Numbered from the stretch's first letter, positions 18,538-32,504 are shown. The stretch is DNA of 64,000 nt from Pycnopodia helianthoides (GCA_032158295.1 CM063243.1:17638302-17702301), one strand, 5' to 3'. A program made the numbers and translations. Notes: generated from the sequence alone by a model not told the origin.

Positions 18538-20433
18538 GCCAAACATTGGCAATTACTCCGTGCATCTAAAGTAATGATAACATCTGATTATCTTAAGCAA
18601 GGACACAGTGCAAAGAGTGTCTGGCAATTGTGCAAATTTGTGACCTCATCCTGGATAACAAGGTCATAAGAATGTCTCAATTCGGCAGGTATGGGGATTT
18701 TTGGTAGCATTCAATGCTTGGTGCACTTGTCACATAATCTGATATCCTTAAAAAGTTGATGTATTTTCATAATTTCAGATAATTTTATAGATGCAAATCT
18801 TGCATTGGGAATACAACTAATTTAACTTTTCTTTAAATACAAGCTCAGATACATTGTAACAATGAAATGACCCGAGAATGGATTGCAAATTTGTGCTTAC
18901 TTTGTGTGAACAGGTCAGATTTGGTTTTTCAACCTAGCTTTGTGAAACTTTTGTTTTTCCTGGTTTTCTTATTATGATGCAATAAAAGCCAAAAAGAGGG
19001 AACAAAATTAAAAATAAATTTATAATGATGAATGTTTTGTGGGCTGATTCAATGAGTCAACATGATTATCTATTTTCATCAATTTATTTAACTCTTAAGT
19101 ATTATGACTAAGCAGACATGAAATCAATAGTATACAAGTATTTTGTAGGCAGCAGTGTTCATGTCATATTGCTAGTGACACAGCAAATACCAAGATGATA
19201 TGTAATTAGCACAGGACAGTAACTGCATTGAAACCAAGGCTTAAAGGTCCACTCCCAGAAATACATCAATAAATTCGGAGTAATCCATGATTAGTCTCCA
19301 AGGCTACTGATCATAATACAATGTGGCAAGATGTCCGTTCCACGAACTTGGGGATCTTGTTGTTGCATTCTTCAGTGCAATAACTAAGTTCCAAGAAAGA
19401 TTCACACTCAAGAAAAATTCATTTGGCCTAACCGGGCAGTTTCCCACATTTTACAAAAAAAAATGTCCAGGTCTCTGCTGCATTACTTGTACATGTACGA
19501 CAACGTATGTAAATTTAAGTGTACTGGCGCGCTAGAGGTGAATTAATTATGCTGCAGTCAGCCTCTCCCAATAATTACTGTATGCCTCCCAGCAGATTGA
19601 GTGTGCACGCCAAACAGGGAATTGAAATCACCTCAATGCAAACATCAGAATATTCAGGATTTATTTGATCATCAACAATTTTGAGAGAAAAAAAAAAGTG
19701 CAGAAAAAACGTTCTGTGAGAATCTCTCCTTTAAATAACAACGGAGCTGATTAGTTGCCTTAGATACGTTAACGGAATATGCTAATTGGATGTGTGCCAG
19801 ATAATTACTGTTGGCCAAGGCGAGATACTGATATGCATTGACATAATTAGGAATGTATCAACCACCCTTGTGAGTAATGACACCACCAGAGGATTGAAGG
19901 CCATGACTGAGAAGTTTTTATCAATAATCACTTTTGTTTATGATGTGATTCGATAACAGCATTAAATTGCATCGAGTTTTACAAGAATGTTATCGTCTCT
20001 CGTGACGGTGTACTCTTCCTCTGAGGGATGTGTTTATTTCATAATGTTATTAGAAATATAACTATGCAGTTGTCGGTGCTACATGTAAATAACTCATTAA
20101 TAAACCGATATGTTGATTAATTGGAAATTTTCTACGCCGAGTAGTTTTAAAACACACACACACATCCGACTCATGAGTCTGTAAATGCTCCAGGGTTACA
20201 TTTTCCACATTAAAAGTAAGTCATTTTCCCCCTTTAAAATTGCATGCGTAATGGAAAAATTCTAAACTTTGCATCAAATTCAACACATTCAGTCTAGGGT
20301 GCCACTTCTAATTTCCCACGACGTCTTGTGAGGGGCAACAACAAACGGAAATAACCCTCACTCTGGGGTCAAAACCACCCTGAGTCCCATATTGCTGCTT
20401 CCTTGAGAAGGGATGCAAACTTGACGCTTGTTT

Positions 20434-20458
20434 AAAAAAAAAAAAAAAAAAAAAAAAA
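20434..20458. repeat. Poly(A) run, 25 bp
   Basis: Uninterrupted A on the plus strand. No retrotransposed body was recognised before it. Confidence 0.97.
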
Positions 20459-23400
20459 CATTCTGTTCTATTGCTTAGAAGTCACTTGGTGCTATCATTA
20501 GTCATAGGAATGGGGGTGAAAAAAAGTCGGAACCAACACACAAAAAAAGTCCCTCATCAGATCACTAATAAAATTTCTGAAAAAGGTCATGTTCAAAACG
20601 TGACCTATGTGTGTTGTTTGTCTAGACCTTGTTGCAGTAGAAAAACCTTCCAAACCATAACCAGGTGGTGGCTTTTTTAATTTTTTTTTATTTAATTCTC
20701 ATATGAAGTTTGATGGTTTTTATATAAATATTACTTGCTGCAAATTTCCCAGGATGGTTGATATTTTCTCACCAAAATTGGTTGAACATTTTACTGCATG
20801 CATTTTCCTTTCATCAATTTAACACAGAGAAAACCTGAAAAGTTGTGTCAGAAATCATGTGAAGCAGCTTCCCGAATTGTTCTACTTGATAAAAATGCGC
20901 AATTTGAGTGGGCTCACATTTTGTAATGCATCGATACACACAAAACCTTTCATGGTTTCAAATTTGCTGGTGTCCAATAAGCATGACGTACAAAGGATTT
21001 TGAAAAGTAATTTCATGTAGCACTACCAGTTCATACATTTTTCTCCACTAAAAAGTGTCACCACAACAGGGGGGGTGTAAACACAGACAATTTGTCTACA
21101 CATCAGAAAAAAAGCTGTATGAAAAACAAGTTTTTTGAAAGGCAAAAATCTGAAAGTCTTGAAGTCACAATGGAAGCAGTTTGTTTTCGAAGCTGATAGA
21201 AAGAAACCAAGGATGCCTTTAGAGTAAAGCTTTGCAGTTGAAAGAATTTGAATGGATAACGCTCCAATTCAGAACCTCCTAACAGCTGCTTCTCTATCCA
21301 CATCAAAAAAACAACAAAAATACCTATAGAATTGAAGGGTGGTATTTACCATGTTTTTTGGGGGGCCATAGATTCCAAGGTTCTGTCTCATGCTGATTTG
21401 ATTATGGAATCAATGCCATCGGAGTGGTCTGTCTGTGGATCTGTCCACAATCAAATGAGACCGGGTATGAACTTGCAGCTCTACAATCGCATTGCTATCC
21501 ATTTGATGGGATGCATCAATACCTTGCTTATGCTATCATTAATGATAACACACTCGCTCGAGGGGGCTGCTGGGTCCTGGGCTCATACATTATACAGGGT
21601 TATTTGAAGTTAACAATTTAACTCTACTACTTCATTATTTAAAGTTTGCATGTGTTAACCACGCCTGAAGAATGTATGCACGAATGAACTTTTGTTTTTC
21701 TAGGTAGGCTAAATTAATGAACAAGCTCACATAAATTGTGTGTTACACCCATGGTAGATTTAACAAGGAGCCTTACTGGCTGTTGTTTAACCGTGCCGTA
21801 TTTGCGAAATACATTGAATGGCGGAATGCATTCTTATCGCGCGCGTCTCGTTTGAAAAATATATCCATGAACGTCCCATTTTTGTCATTTCATACTCAAC
21901 AGTTAAACCTTAACATGTACATCTACATCATCATTTTTTTCTTCTTTGTAATCACCAATGTTCCTTTCATTGCATATTGTTAAATTCAGTTTCATTTGGT
22001 GGGTTGAACATGAAAATACTCTCTAACAATACCTTTTTATTTTTATTTTTCAAAATTCGTAAAAAAGTCATCTTTTTTTTTTAAACACAGGTTTAGGAAC
22101 ATTTACCAAGATTGTCCAAAACCTCTATCCAACAAGCAGCCATTTCGTATCATTAAGAATTACATTTTAGTAAAATATTTGTGCCGAAATTTCTTTTTAA
22201 AGATAATACTTTTCCTCTTCTGAAAAACTTTGTAACGAAACATTTCAAAGAATACAATATTACTTTTGGTCAATAACAATTATTTTGTCCTCTTGCTTAA
22301 AACAGGGTCAGTGGTCGTAAAGAAAAATCGTTGGAAAATGGTCGGTCGATAATTTTTGGAAGTTTTACTCTACAAATATCACATTTTGTCCAAAAGTCAA
22401 AATTCTGTCAATTGTGACCATGAAAGTGATCAATTACATTATTTGATCCGCAGCACAAGTTGTTTGGAAAAGAATAAAAACACTTATTTTGTTTTGTTTT
22501 TCGTATAAGTTAAATTATTTGAGAAATATATTACTGTACAATACATAATTTATTATAGTTCATAAAACATTTTCTTTTTCCAAATTCAAGCCGCAAATCA
22601 GAGCAAGACTTGGAAGATCCTTGCATACCGTAATAAAAATATGACATTTAATTCTTACTTTATAATATTTACAACTTTTTTCGACTCTTCTAATGAAAGA
22701 AGCAACTTCTCACAACTAAATTTAAATACTTGGAAGTGTTTAACCTTATTATATTACACACATATCCATGTACGGGTTAGGTGCATGATGATATGATAGG
22801 TACCACAGCTTTTCAGCGTGGGAATTTGTTTTTTCAAAATATATTACTATGTTCTCTGCTTCAAGAAGCACTTAGTAAGTTTGTTCACGTTCTGCGTTGC
22901 GGCTGAACAGGCTTTAAGATTTGAAAAAAGCTGGTTCTGGCCTTTTCCACTCTCTCTCTCTCTCCGTCTCTCATTCTCTTTCTTATCTTTTGTTACCAGG
23001 TAAATTTAAAAAAACAGCACTTGGCAAGGTTAACTGTTTCCTCCGACAGATCAACACTTGCACTTTCCTTTTAGGCCACCAGGAACACCAATAGTCCAAC
23101 CTTGAGCTTGATGGAGGGATACATGTATTCATGTTCAACAACAACAACAAAATGCACTCACAAACGATTTTCAGTAGACTGTGACATTGTCCTTAGTAGT
23201 TTGCATTGTGTCAAAACCTAGAATGAGCAGGAAAAACTACAAGCACGTCATGGAGATTATAAACTATCAATCACTGCACTCGCTGTGACCCAAGATATGA
23301 ATTACCATTTCATGTCCTCTAAAAAAAAAAAAAATTGGAGAATTAGTGACTCTGTGACTGTAAGGGATAGACTCGTGTGTTCACGCAACAGTTACTGCTA

Positions 23401-23992
23401 AATACAACCGGTACCCTCCAAGCAATCAGATAAACATCAGTGTGTGCTTTTTTTTTTACTGGTGTACTATTAGTAATAACATGTTTGCCTCAAATAAAAA
23501 ATACAATTTTGAATTATTACTCATTGGCCAGGGTTACAGGGTTTGTTGTTGTGCTGTACTCATGTATAATCAAGGTAGTCGTACTGAACACATAAAGGCA
23601 GTTCTTTGTTGTCTCACTATAAAAAAAAGAGAGCAGCCTATCCCACAGAATCCTTCAGTATCCCAAGGTTGGCACTACCTGGTGGTACAATTGAGTGTAC
23701 ACGCATACCTGTGTGTGGTTACTTTTTTAGGGTCAACCCAATAGTTGCATTGTATTCAAAAGATCTTCAGCATTTGTGTATAATGCTCCTGGTATGGTGA
23801 CAGCAGTGACAAAAAGCCTTGGCACAAATCCAGGCTTTTGTGTGCGCTGAGCGGTTTAAGAAATCATGCAGTGCAGTCATGTTTTTGTCGGGGGGGGGGG
23901 GTATTTTGTTTATACTAATGCATGCAAGTTTAACACCAGTATACATATGTACATTACTGAGACATATAACTGATGAGGATATGTTTGATTTG

Positions 23993-24019
23993 AAAAAAAA
24001 AAAAAAAAAAAAAAAAAAA
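23993..24019. repeat. Poly(A) run, 27 bp
   Basis: Uninterrupted A about 260 bp past the SERTAD stop, probably in its 3' UTR (poly-U in the transcript). Confidence 0.95.
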
Positions 24020-24276
24020 CTGGGGACATATTTTGATTTTAATATAAATTTCCTGAACTGCAGAATTTCACTTATATTCACATCAGTTTATTGCATTTCT
24101 GAACTCTTGCACATCTGAAACTAAGTTTGTATCTTTGTATGGTTAACATTGCTTATTATGACTGCTGGTTTGAGGGAAATGGTCGTCGCACATTTTCATC
24201 TGAAATATTTTGTTCTAATTTACCGCCTGCCCTGACATGCTTGCAGATTCCGCTCCTGTTGAGATACCCAACTCTG

Positions 24277-25194
24277 TTACATTCCCACATCCACTAAGAC
24301 ATGCATAATTTGATCAAGCTCATCGCACACAATGTCGCTACGGCAACTGTTACCCTGGCTAGCTGTTGAGTTCACATCTGCGCTGAATGAGGAGAAATCC
24401 CCCGAGACCGGTCGCAGCCAGTCCTCAGAACTGTTCACTGGAGATGCTTTATGGTTGGATACAAAAGGCGAGGCTACGTCAAAGTCGTACAGCGACATGT
24501 CTATATCGCTAAAGAGTTCATCGCCAAAGTCTAATATCTCAGAGTTGGTGTTTGGAAGTCTTGGGAGTTCTGAGTTTATCGTCGTCGTCGTCGCCGCTGA
24601 ATGGTTACCTGAATTGACGGCATTAGTTACATTTGAATATGTGTTCATACTGCCTTGTGACGTCGGAGACAGCAACGACGGGGAAGGGTTAGCACATGAA
24701 TGGATGGAGAATCTATTCAGAAGACCATTGTTTTCAGGGTGGGCACAGAATCCTTTGGAGTTGTCTTTGAAGTGATTACTGTTGCTGTCCCTGGGCGGTG
24801 AGGGGAGGACACTGTTGGTCGTCTCAACAGCACCGGGAAGCCTGTCTTTGTCCGCCGTGTCCGTGCACGTGGACTGCGTGCTGGCAATGAACGTGGAGAG
24901 TTGGAAGGAGTCACGATGTCTGCCCTCAGCGCGTAGTTCATGTTCTATGTGCAACAGGGTGTTGCGAATGAGCACAGAGCGCCGCAGAGACGGGTCTATG
25001 AGGTTGCATGTGGCTTGGAGTTTACAAATGGAGGCATTCAGCACGTATTTTCGTTGCATAGTATAGGAAAAACACTTCTCTGGTGATGGAGGAGGGGAAC
25101 CATAGCTGGTGACGCAGTCCCTTGTGTCACTCCCCCCACCTTCATCCAGCGCATGGTGTTTGCGCTTGATGCCCGTACTTACAAGGCCTGGCAT
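24277..25194 (-). CDS. SERTA domain-containing protein (SERTAD1/2/3-like)
   Basis: A 305-residue protein encoded in one exon. SERTAD proteins are nuclear co-regulators that link E2F/DP or PHD/bromodomain factors to transcription and cell-cycle control. A basic KRKHH lies at residues 10-14. The SERTA domain spans about 45-92 (YTMQRKYVLNASICKLQ ... DPSLRRSVLIRNTLLHIEHEL, interval omitted). The middle is Ser/Thr/Asn-rich and low in complexity. An acidic LFSDIDMSLYDFD patch at about 227-239 and a C-terminal DELDQIMHVLV at 291-301 both match the SERTAD2 tail, which in vertebrates carries activation and export functions. The length is close to human SERTAD2. The start ATG lies four bases after an acceptor (GTCTTCCCAG), so upstream exons are non-coding, as in vertebrate SERTAD2. 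Which vertebrate paralogue it matches best cannot be settled here. The 3' UTR end is not identifiable. Confidence 0.93.
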   Translation of the reverse strand: MPGLVSTGIKRKHHALDEGGGSDTRDCVTSYGSPPPSPEKCFSYTMQRKYVLNASICKLQATCNLIDPSLRRSVLIRNTLLHIEHELRAEGRHRDSFQLSTFIASTQSTCTDTADKDRLPGAVETTNSVLPSPPRDSNSNHFKDNSKGFCAHPENNGLLNRFSIHSCANPSPSLLSPTSQGSMNTYSNVTNAVNSGNHSAATTTTINSELPRLPNTNSEILDFGDELFSDIDMSLYDFDVASPFVSNHKASPVNSSEDWLRPVSGDFSSFSADVNSTASQGNSCRSDIVCDELDQIMHVLVDVGM

Positions 25195-25208
25195 GGATCT
25201 GGGAAGAC
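25195..25208 (-). promoter_or_regulatory. Splice acceptor and short leader before the SERTAD start
   Basis: A pyrimidine-rich tract ending in CAG abuts ATCC-ATG; the exon begins at 25198. This shows the transcript has at least one upstream non-coding exon. Just inside the coding sequence (codons 4-6) there is also a perfect GTAAGT, a possible cryptic donor. Confidence 0.75.
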
Positions 25209-26689
25209 AAAACGAGAAAGAACAAAATTAAGATTACCATAAAATGCCCATCAAAATTATCAACCTGCTCAGAATTACCTCTGGACCAAAGTTCAAATGA
25301 ATTCTCAATTTGAACCTGTCAAAAAAAGAGTTGAACCAAGAGGATGTTTATTGAGCTTATAATACTTCTGTACCAGCATAAATCCGACCAAATCAATGAC
25401 AGCTAAACGTACACTGTGCAACACGGTTAACTCACATCATAAAAGTTCTACAATGACTCAGGAACACCAACTGCTCAATCATTACAATGAGTCCAAGTAC
25501 GTGCTCAGTGTAAACGCAACTTGTCACCCTTGCACTTCAAAATTCTTTACAATGATGACTGTCATAATCAACTGCAACCACTAAATTGAATGAAGTACTG
25601 TTTCAGTCAACAATTGCTGTGTTAGTTATCAATTTTCTAACCATCACAAATAAAAACAAGTTTATTACAAAATTCCCAAACAGCAGTATACCAATTTCCC
25701 AGGTTACATACTACAGGTGTTTGGGACTGCACCGTTCGTTGTATGGATTTCAATTACAATTTTAGGCTCAATGAACACTTTGAACAAACATCAATGAACA
25801 AGTCAGAAAGTGGCATAAAGGAACTACAAAAAGGAACAGAATTAGAACCACCAGACCTGGGGCACAACTGCAGAATCCGTAGATTCACCAGAACAATAAC
25901 AAAACAAGAACCAAAACAGACGCACAAAAACAGTGCCAGACCTGAAAAATAAAAAACATCCAAGTCAACAAAATGATCAGTTAGCTTTAACACACTGTCT
26001 GAACGCAGATCCATGATGTTACAAAACAATTTACATCTCGACATTCAACGGCTCTGGATTCCTGAGAGGTTTAATGCTTTCAATAATTCTGAGAAGAAGA
26101 AAAAAATGAGAACTAAGAGTGAGAGAAAAAGATGACGGCAGCGACACACTAGTGAAACACTCCCCTTGACGCTTCCTGCACAGCCCAAGCTCATCAGCTA
26201 ATAATAGGATCCAACATAATCACTACCACTACACAAATGCTATAGTCATCATGAACGTGCACTAGTTGATTTGTTTGCAGGCAGCGGCGGGAATGTAACA
26301 TGGGATGGGTTTTCTTTTAACCTGGGTTGTATGGGACAAACAAGTTCACGTTCCGCACGCACATGTACAGTACAAGTACATGTAATTTGTGTGCAGACAT
26401 ATATTACATACAGGGCTTGTGTACAATGTATGTTCAACAGTGACCTGAACCTGTATTGCCTGATCATATGTGTACTGTTTGTACACATTACACGTACAGT
26501 ACAATGTATAATGGGTGTGTATTACCATAGAGTACACGTACACAAGGAATCGGCACAACATGTACAACTGCGTTCACGAAGATGAAAGTATGTGACACCG
26601 ACAAACTGAGGTCTACATGTAACGGCATTGAAATTACTGCAGTGTACAATGCAAACTAGCATGTGCAATGATACATGTACTTGCATTTT

Positions 26690-27110
26690 CCTTGTCAATC
26701 CTTCTTTTCCCATAACTGTGCCTTAACTACAGTGCATGTACATGTATCATTCTTACTGAATCCTTCTTTTCCCATCTGTGCCTTTTAACTACATGTTTAA
26801 TTCCTAGTCAATACCTCTTTTCACATAACTGTGCCTTAATTACATGTTTAGTTTATATTTTTAGACTTTAGCACACCGAAAAAACACACAGAAAAAAAGC
26901 GGGCAACCATCTTGAAAAATAGGGCGGCCGGTTGTCTTGAAAAAATGTTTCAGGCGGCCATTAAAAAAAGAAAAAAAAAAAAACTCTTCCTTTCTTCAAA
27001 AAAGCAGGACGCTAAACATGTATTTTTTTTTTTTTTGCCTCACTGTGCCTCAACTACATGTACAATTCCTAGAAAATCCATCTTTTCCCACAGCTGTGCT
27101 TGAACTATTA
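26690..27110. repeat. Diverged minisatellite, about four copies
   Basis: Units built on CTTCTTTTCCCATAACTGTG, CCTTAACTACATGT and AATTCCTAG occur at about 26698, 26758, 26808 and 27048. The last is separated by about 190 bp of A-rich sequence. Confidence 0.65.
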
Positions 27111-29464
27111 CACAGAGTGTATTTAATGCTTTGCAGACACTTGCGCAAAGCGCACTTGTACATCCATGAGAGAATATTACCAGAACTATTTTTAAAAAGA
27201 AAGTCCCGTCAAACTGCAGTCTGTTAGAACTGTGACTAGATTGAACACGGTTCTGAAAGCGTCCTTTGATTTGGTGTGTGTGACACGCCCGCCCCTGATG
27301 CAAAATGATTTCAGCCTCAATCCGATGGAAACAGCTGGATGATTCCTGACTAATCAATGCAAGTGTTCATTATGCACACATGGCACTCTGGTAAATTTAT
27401 TAGAAAGAAATTTATTGCATTCAGTCAAGTTTACGAATTTGTACATGTGTGAAATAAGCCGCCTTGAATCTCAATTACACAATAGCTTTTTATTTTAAAA
27501 TGGGTATATTTAGCATACATGACATCTAGGGATTTCTCTAGTAAAAATCCCAAATTCCGATAAAGTATTACTAAATAACTTAAATTACATGTTATATAGT
27601 AGATGAACATTGATTGGGAAAATGGAACTCAGTCTTTTCAACAGAAAATATTTTGGCCGTTAAACAATCTGAGAGTACAGGTGTATGTTCTGTTCTGTGT
27701 TCAATTCGGTTAAAAGCCTTCATGTGCACTGTTGCACATCAACATGGCCAACAATGTACTCACAAAACCTGCACTAGGTCTCTTGAAAAGAAGTTAAAAT
27801 AAACCAAATTGAACTCAGCTCAGATGACGTTTACATACTCAATAATGTCCGAATCCCCGTAAAAATTGACTTCGAATAATGAAACCTAAACCAAAAGATG
27901 TCTCAAAGAATGTTTCTAATACATTTTTTGTTCTTTCTATTTCTACATTTTCTTTTCGACATCCATCAAATAGACCTTACTATTAATTCAAATACAAGTG
28001 CATTAATTTAAATGTAAAAATATTGTGAATGAGTAGCTTGGATGCTCTCACACTCTCACAGTACTTATCCATTTACTATCTTTACAGTATTTTTCAATTC
28101 ATAGTAAGTTCCGGCAGCTTATTTCCAAAGTTAGGCATTCAAACAAAATTCCTTGTTTCCACTTGATTCTTAATGATTAAACCCCAGCATATCTTCATTA
28201 ACATAGACTACTACTCTAGCACTATCCACTAGTACTGCATATGTACATGTACATGTACATTACAATGTATACACGTAGGTAGGGTCCACAGACTTTCTTG
28301 ATGTAGGTGACCTTATCTTACCTTGGCCAGTGCAGCAAAGGCCCCAGGGGAATAAATATATGTAGCTGAATGGGCCAACACAAAAAGCTCCAAATGCATT
28401 ATAATATTAGTGTGAGAAGCTAAGGGTTGATTAACAATTGTCCTACCTTGGCTTGGACGTTGAACAGAGTGCATTTCAATCTTACAAAAACCCTTCAAAA
28501 ATCTCTTTTAGAATTTCATCCAAATATGTAGTTATGTAGTTACCAATACTATTCAGAAAACGTCATTAAAATGTTTCACACATTAACCATGTAAGCACAA
28601 CAGGCGGTTTTATCAGTTGGCATTGGGCACAAATGTACCTGTAGGTATATCTTTCAAATATCATGTTACTCTTTGCCCAACAAATACTCTAGGTATGCAT
28701 CACCAATACCCTCAATTTACCAGAAGCTTTACAGAATTCGGTAATGAACAATATAAGGATCTTGAATACATACTACTGAACCGACCGATGTGTGTACAAA
28801 CAGGAATATTGTCAAAGCAATATACATGTAAAATGTACGCACCCATTAAAGCTACTATATTAATTGTGTTTGTAACTTCTCTTTCATGTATTCTCACTGT
28901 TTTTGCATGGCCAGTGATGCTTAACTACCTCAGCAGGAAGCTGGGAGGAGCGAGGGGATTTTGCCTTCACCGAGTAGCAAGCAATAATTCCACAGTATCT
29001 CTTGAAATTCTGATGTGGTTGTACACATACATGTACATGTATATGTAAACATACCTTGTTTGCTGTGCAACGTTTTCCATTGCATAACAAATCTACAAGG
29101 TAAAGTTACAAAACATTCATTTACTTTACGGCTAAAATCCACAGATATTGCTTATGATTCTTGGATGTTACTAAACTTCCTTCTTCTTTTTTGCAATATT
29201 TATGCCTGGCAGTTCCTGGTTCTCCAACTTGCTAAAAAAAATCAACAAGAGATTCTATAAGAATGGCCTCCAGCGCATACCAAGCTACTGAGTGGATCCG
29301 ATCAGAACCCTGACCCTGTGACCTCATTGGATCAAGGACACTACACAAGCACATTCTACAAGGCACGCAGTTGGTGTCAGAAATGATAAGCACTATTTCA
29401 GTGATTCAATCAGGAGGATAAATTCTGTATTATTTCATCAAGGTCTGCTAGATTCTCTGTTTGT

Positions 29465-29484
29465 AAAAAAAAAAAAAAAAAAAA
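29465..29484. repeat. Poly(A) run, 20 bp
   Basis: Uninterrupted A on the plus strand in the SERTAD intron. Confidence 0.97.
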
Positions 29485-31658
29485 TGGCTTTCTGGAGGAT
29501 TGTGCACAGTAAATCTATGACCCTGACTGTCTGAGGTTCTCGATTTCATAGTCAGCTTATTGGTCCTTCGCTGAATCAAAAGCCTGTGACGCTTAGCTAG
29601 CCACGCAGACTCTTTGGGTCCCAAACATCTACTTGTAAAAGCCTCCGGCCTCTTGATGTCAAAACTGGTATTGTTGCATTTCTTAAACCAGCAGACTGTA
29701 TAAAAACTACATGGTGACAGAATTGAAGTGTACACACAGTACAGCACAAAACTTCTCAGCATTTGCCATGCCCTGAGTTAACTGTTGTACATGTACTGTA
29801 GGTACAAAATACAAACTGTGGAAGTTTCAATACCACTTTGATGGCGAGGTCTCATAATTTGAATTATCGCATTCTCGTGTGAAATCCTTGCCCACAATCC
29901 TATTTTCATTTTTGGAAAAATTGGGGCAGGCAGTTTCATAGCGAAGTATTAAAGCAATAAAAAAAAAATTTAAATAAAAATACTTGTAACTTGTCTTTTT
30001 TTGTAAAATTAACAAGTTTGATTTTGAAAATACACAAGGAAATGTGATCATAACACCTGATGCACAATACATGTACCATCCAATGAAACACTGCTGTCAA
30101 TGTTAGTACATGTAACTTCTTGACCAATCGCTGAAAATTACTATTATTTTTTAGTCTTTTTTGCAGATTCTCAAATGCCGTTATCTCATGTCGTCAATAC
30201 GCAGTACTGCCCTCGCCCATAATAAAAACGTGAAACAATTCTGACAGAGGGACGCACCGGAGATTGCAGAGAATCTACCTGACCAAGTTCAGCTTTCAAT
30301 GGCTTGTATCTAAAAAAAACATACCTGTACACACAGAATTGTTTTAAATTTAATTGGAACAGTATGCTTTTAGTCTCAACATCAAGTCCCAAGAAAGACT
30401 CGTACACCTTAAAAATTTGGATACATGTCTGAACCTACAATTACATGCGTACAGGCAGGCGTACATGTACAGTAGAAGGAAAATCTTGCATTTATTTATT
30501 AAATAAAAGTATACATGAACATATCATAGTAAAAGTATCTAACTTGTATATTCGGTTTGCGGTAACACCATGTGTAAATCTATTTTGCTGTGTAGATTTT
30601 GTTCTTTAGAGAACTTGTCTTGCTATTTATTCTACTGCCGTGGAGTAGATCTAACATTTAAAAATCTTTTTTAAATTATACCGAAAAATTGGTTTCTCTT
30701 TCCCCTACATTATGTCATTTGTCAGAAGGGTTTATCTAAATGACATTATCGAACCATGAATTACATTATCCCTACACCATGTACATAAAATACAAGTATG
30801 TACTGAACAATGTGACTAAGTCGGTGAGATGGTAATACTATGACACTATTGGGTTAAGGGTAAATCTGTCTGTGTACATGTACATGGTATACACCCAATC
30901 CAACAAAGTACCCCTAGGATGTCCACCATAAATATCAAAAAGGCTAATAACATCAAATGCACAGAAATGTAACAAATGTGTACATGGACGACTGTACTAA
31001 GAGATAATTTACAGCAACTCACCCAAATTTCAGAGAAGAACAGAATTGTTGGACATAAAATGAAATACCTGTACCCGACACTGATCAGGAGGAACTAATT
31101 TCCGAGCAACTGCTGCACCACCAGTTGCACAATCACCCACTGATTGTCGATATACTTTCGTGTCCTTGCACGTACTGTGTGGTGGAGAATCACTCACACT
31201 GTATCCGCGATACCGATCTACGATGACATTGAGTTTACATTTATAGCAGGCTGACCTAATCTATAACCACACAGGGAAATACAACGCTAGTAACGTCAAG
31301 GGCCGTTACCACTGAACAGAGAGAACTTTTCATTCACGGGGTATTTCCCTCTCTGGTGTTTATATGTTCCTGACTGTGAGTCAACACTTTGCATTTACAC
31401 ATACTTATATGCACTACCCAGACACGAGACCAGCTCTTACTGGTGGTGGCGTTACATTTCCTGTAGTCTCCCTGAACGTGACGTATTAACACTCGCCTGT
31501 TTCCGTATTTGGGAATACTACAATCAAAATGGCTCAAACGTGGCCAGATCGTCATGTTTGAATATTGCTACTAGCAATGAACTTCCTCCCTCATGTGAGG
31601 AACATGACTCTTCTACTAGTTGAAAGTACATCTTATAGACTTACTTCAACTAGACTTA

Positions 31659-31813
31659 GGTCTGGAATTACATAGAGGCCATGGTCTCTGTTGCCCCTGG
31701 TCTTGGCTTTGGTGCCCCTTTAGAAGTTAGGTTTAGATTTAGGTTTACCCCGATGGAAGTGCCCTTTGCAAAATGAAAATGGCCTTGCCCTCTCAACAGT
31801 GAAATTCCAGGCC
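31659..31813. mobile_element. GGCCTGGAATTWCA-type MITE, copy A
   Basis: Left GGTCTGGAATTACA and right TGAAATTCCAGGCC are inverted repeats. The body matches copy B at 57508-57659 in reverse orientation, at roughly three-quarters identity by eye. Confidence 0.75.
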
Positions 31814-32504
31814 TGCTATATGATAATATATAAACAGATGGGTTTGTGTAACTACACTACATTTGTTTCAAAACGTAATAAAAATATAGTATTAGTGACA
31901 TAACAAATAAAACAAAACTGAGCTTTTAAAAATTAAACATTTCGGCCCTGCTTGGTATTAAGTGGATACTGGTACCAGTCATTCTAAGAATATTTTCACA
32001 CAAAATGCTTGTATTCTTTTCGAGAAAATCCTGCTTTGCTTGAATCTGCTCTTTACTAAATTACAGGACAACACAAAGGCAAACTAGACCTCAAATTATA
32101 TTTGTAACATGTACTAAAATGGATGCCAGTCGTCTCAGCCCCCAGAAAAGTTATGAATGATGGCACCAGCACAATGAAGAAAGAAAAATATATTTATTTT
32201 TAAGTTAAAGTTGAACAACAACATAAATAAATCAAACTTTTTGTTCTAATCTATGACATTAAAAGAATCTCATCAAAAAGTAAAGTTTTGTAACAAAAAG
32301 TGTATCAAATATTTCCCCAGTACTGACACAAACAGTGACGTGTTGATTCAGGAAACTTCACACCATCATCTACTGAAAATAAACATCCTATCTATCATTA
32401 CACATTCAAACCAGGGTTCTTCCCATACGCAACCTAGCATATAAGGCCGCAAATTATGGGCTGATATATGCATCAATTATGGCCAATATGCAACAAAAAA
32501 TTCA

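Larger units (their letters stand above)
13301..24276. other. Intergenic span between UNC79 and SERTAD, including the SERTAD 3' UTR
   Basis: AT-rich, with no ORF that resembles a protein. It holds a CTCF-like motif (13872), MITEs at 15680 and 18424, poly(A) runs at 20434 and 23993, and an enhancer-like stretch at about 19530-20130. Several TTTATT hexamers (minus-strand AATAAA: about 14.5, 15.2, 16.2, 19.65, 20.7, 22.0 kb) prevent fixing the SERTAD 3' end. Confidence 0.6.

Noticed and set aside
24332..24775. 147-residue plus-strand ORF
   Set aside because: An antisense shadow of the SERTAD coding exon.
28617..29048. 143-residue plus-strand ORF
   Set aside because: It starts at TTG, ends in MYMYM from TGTACATG-type repeats, and has no domain.
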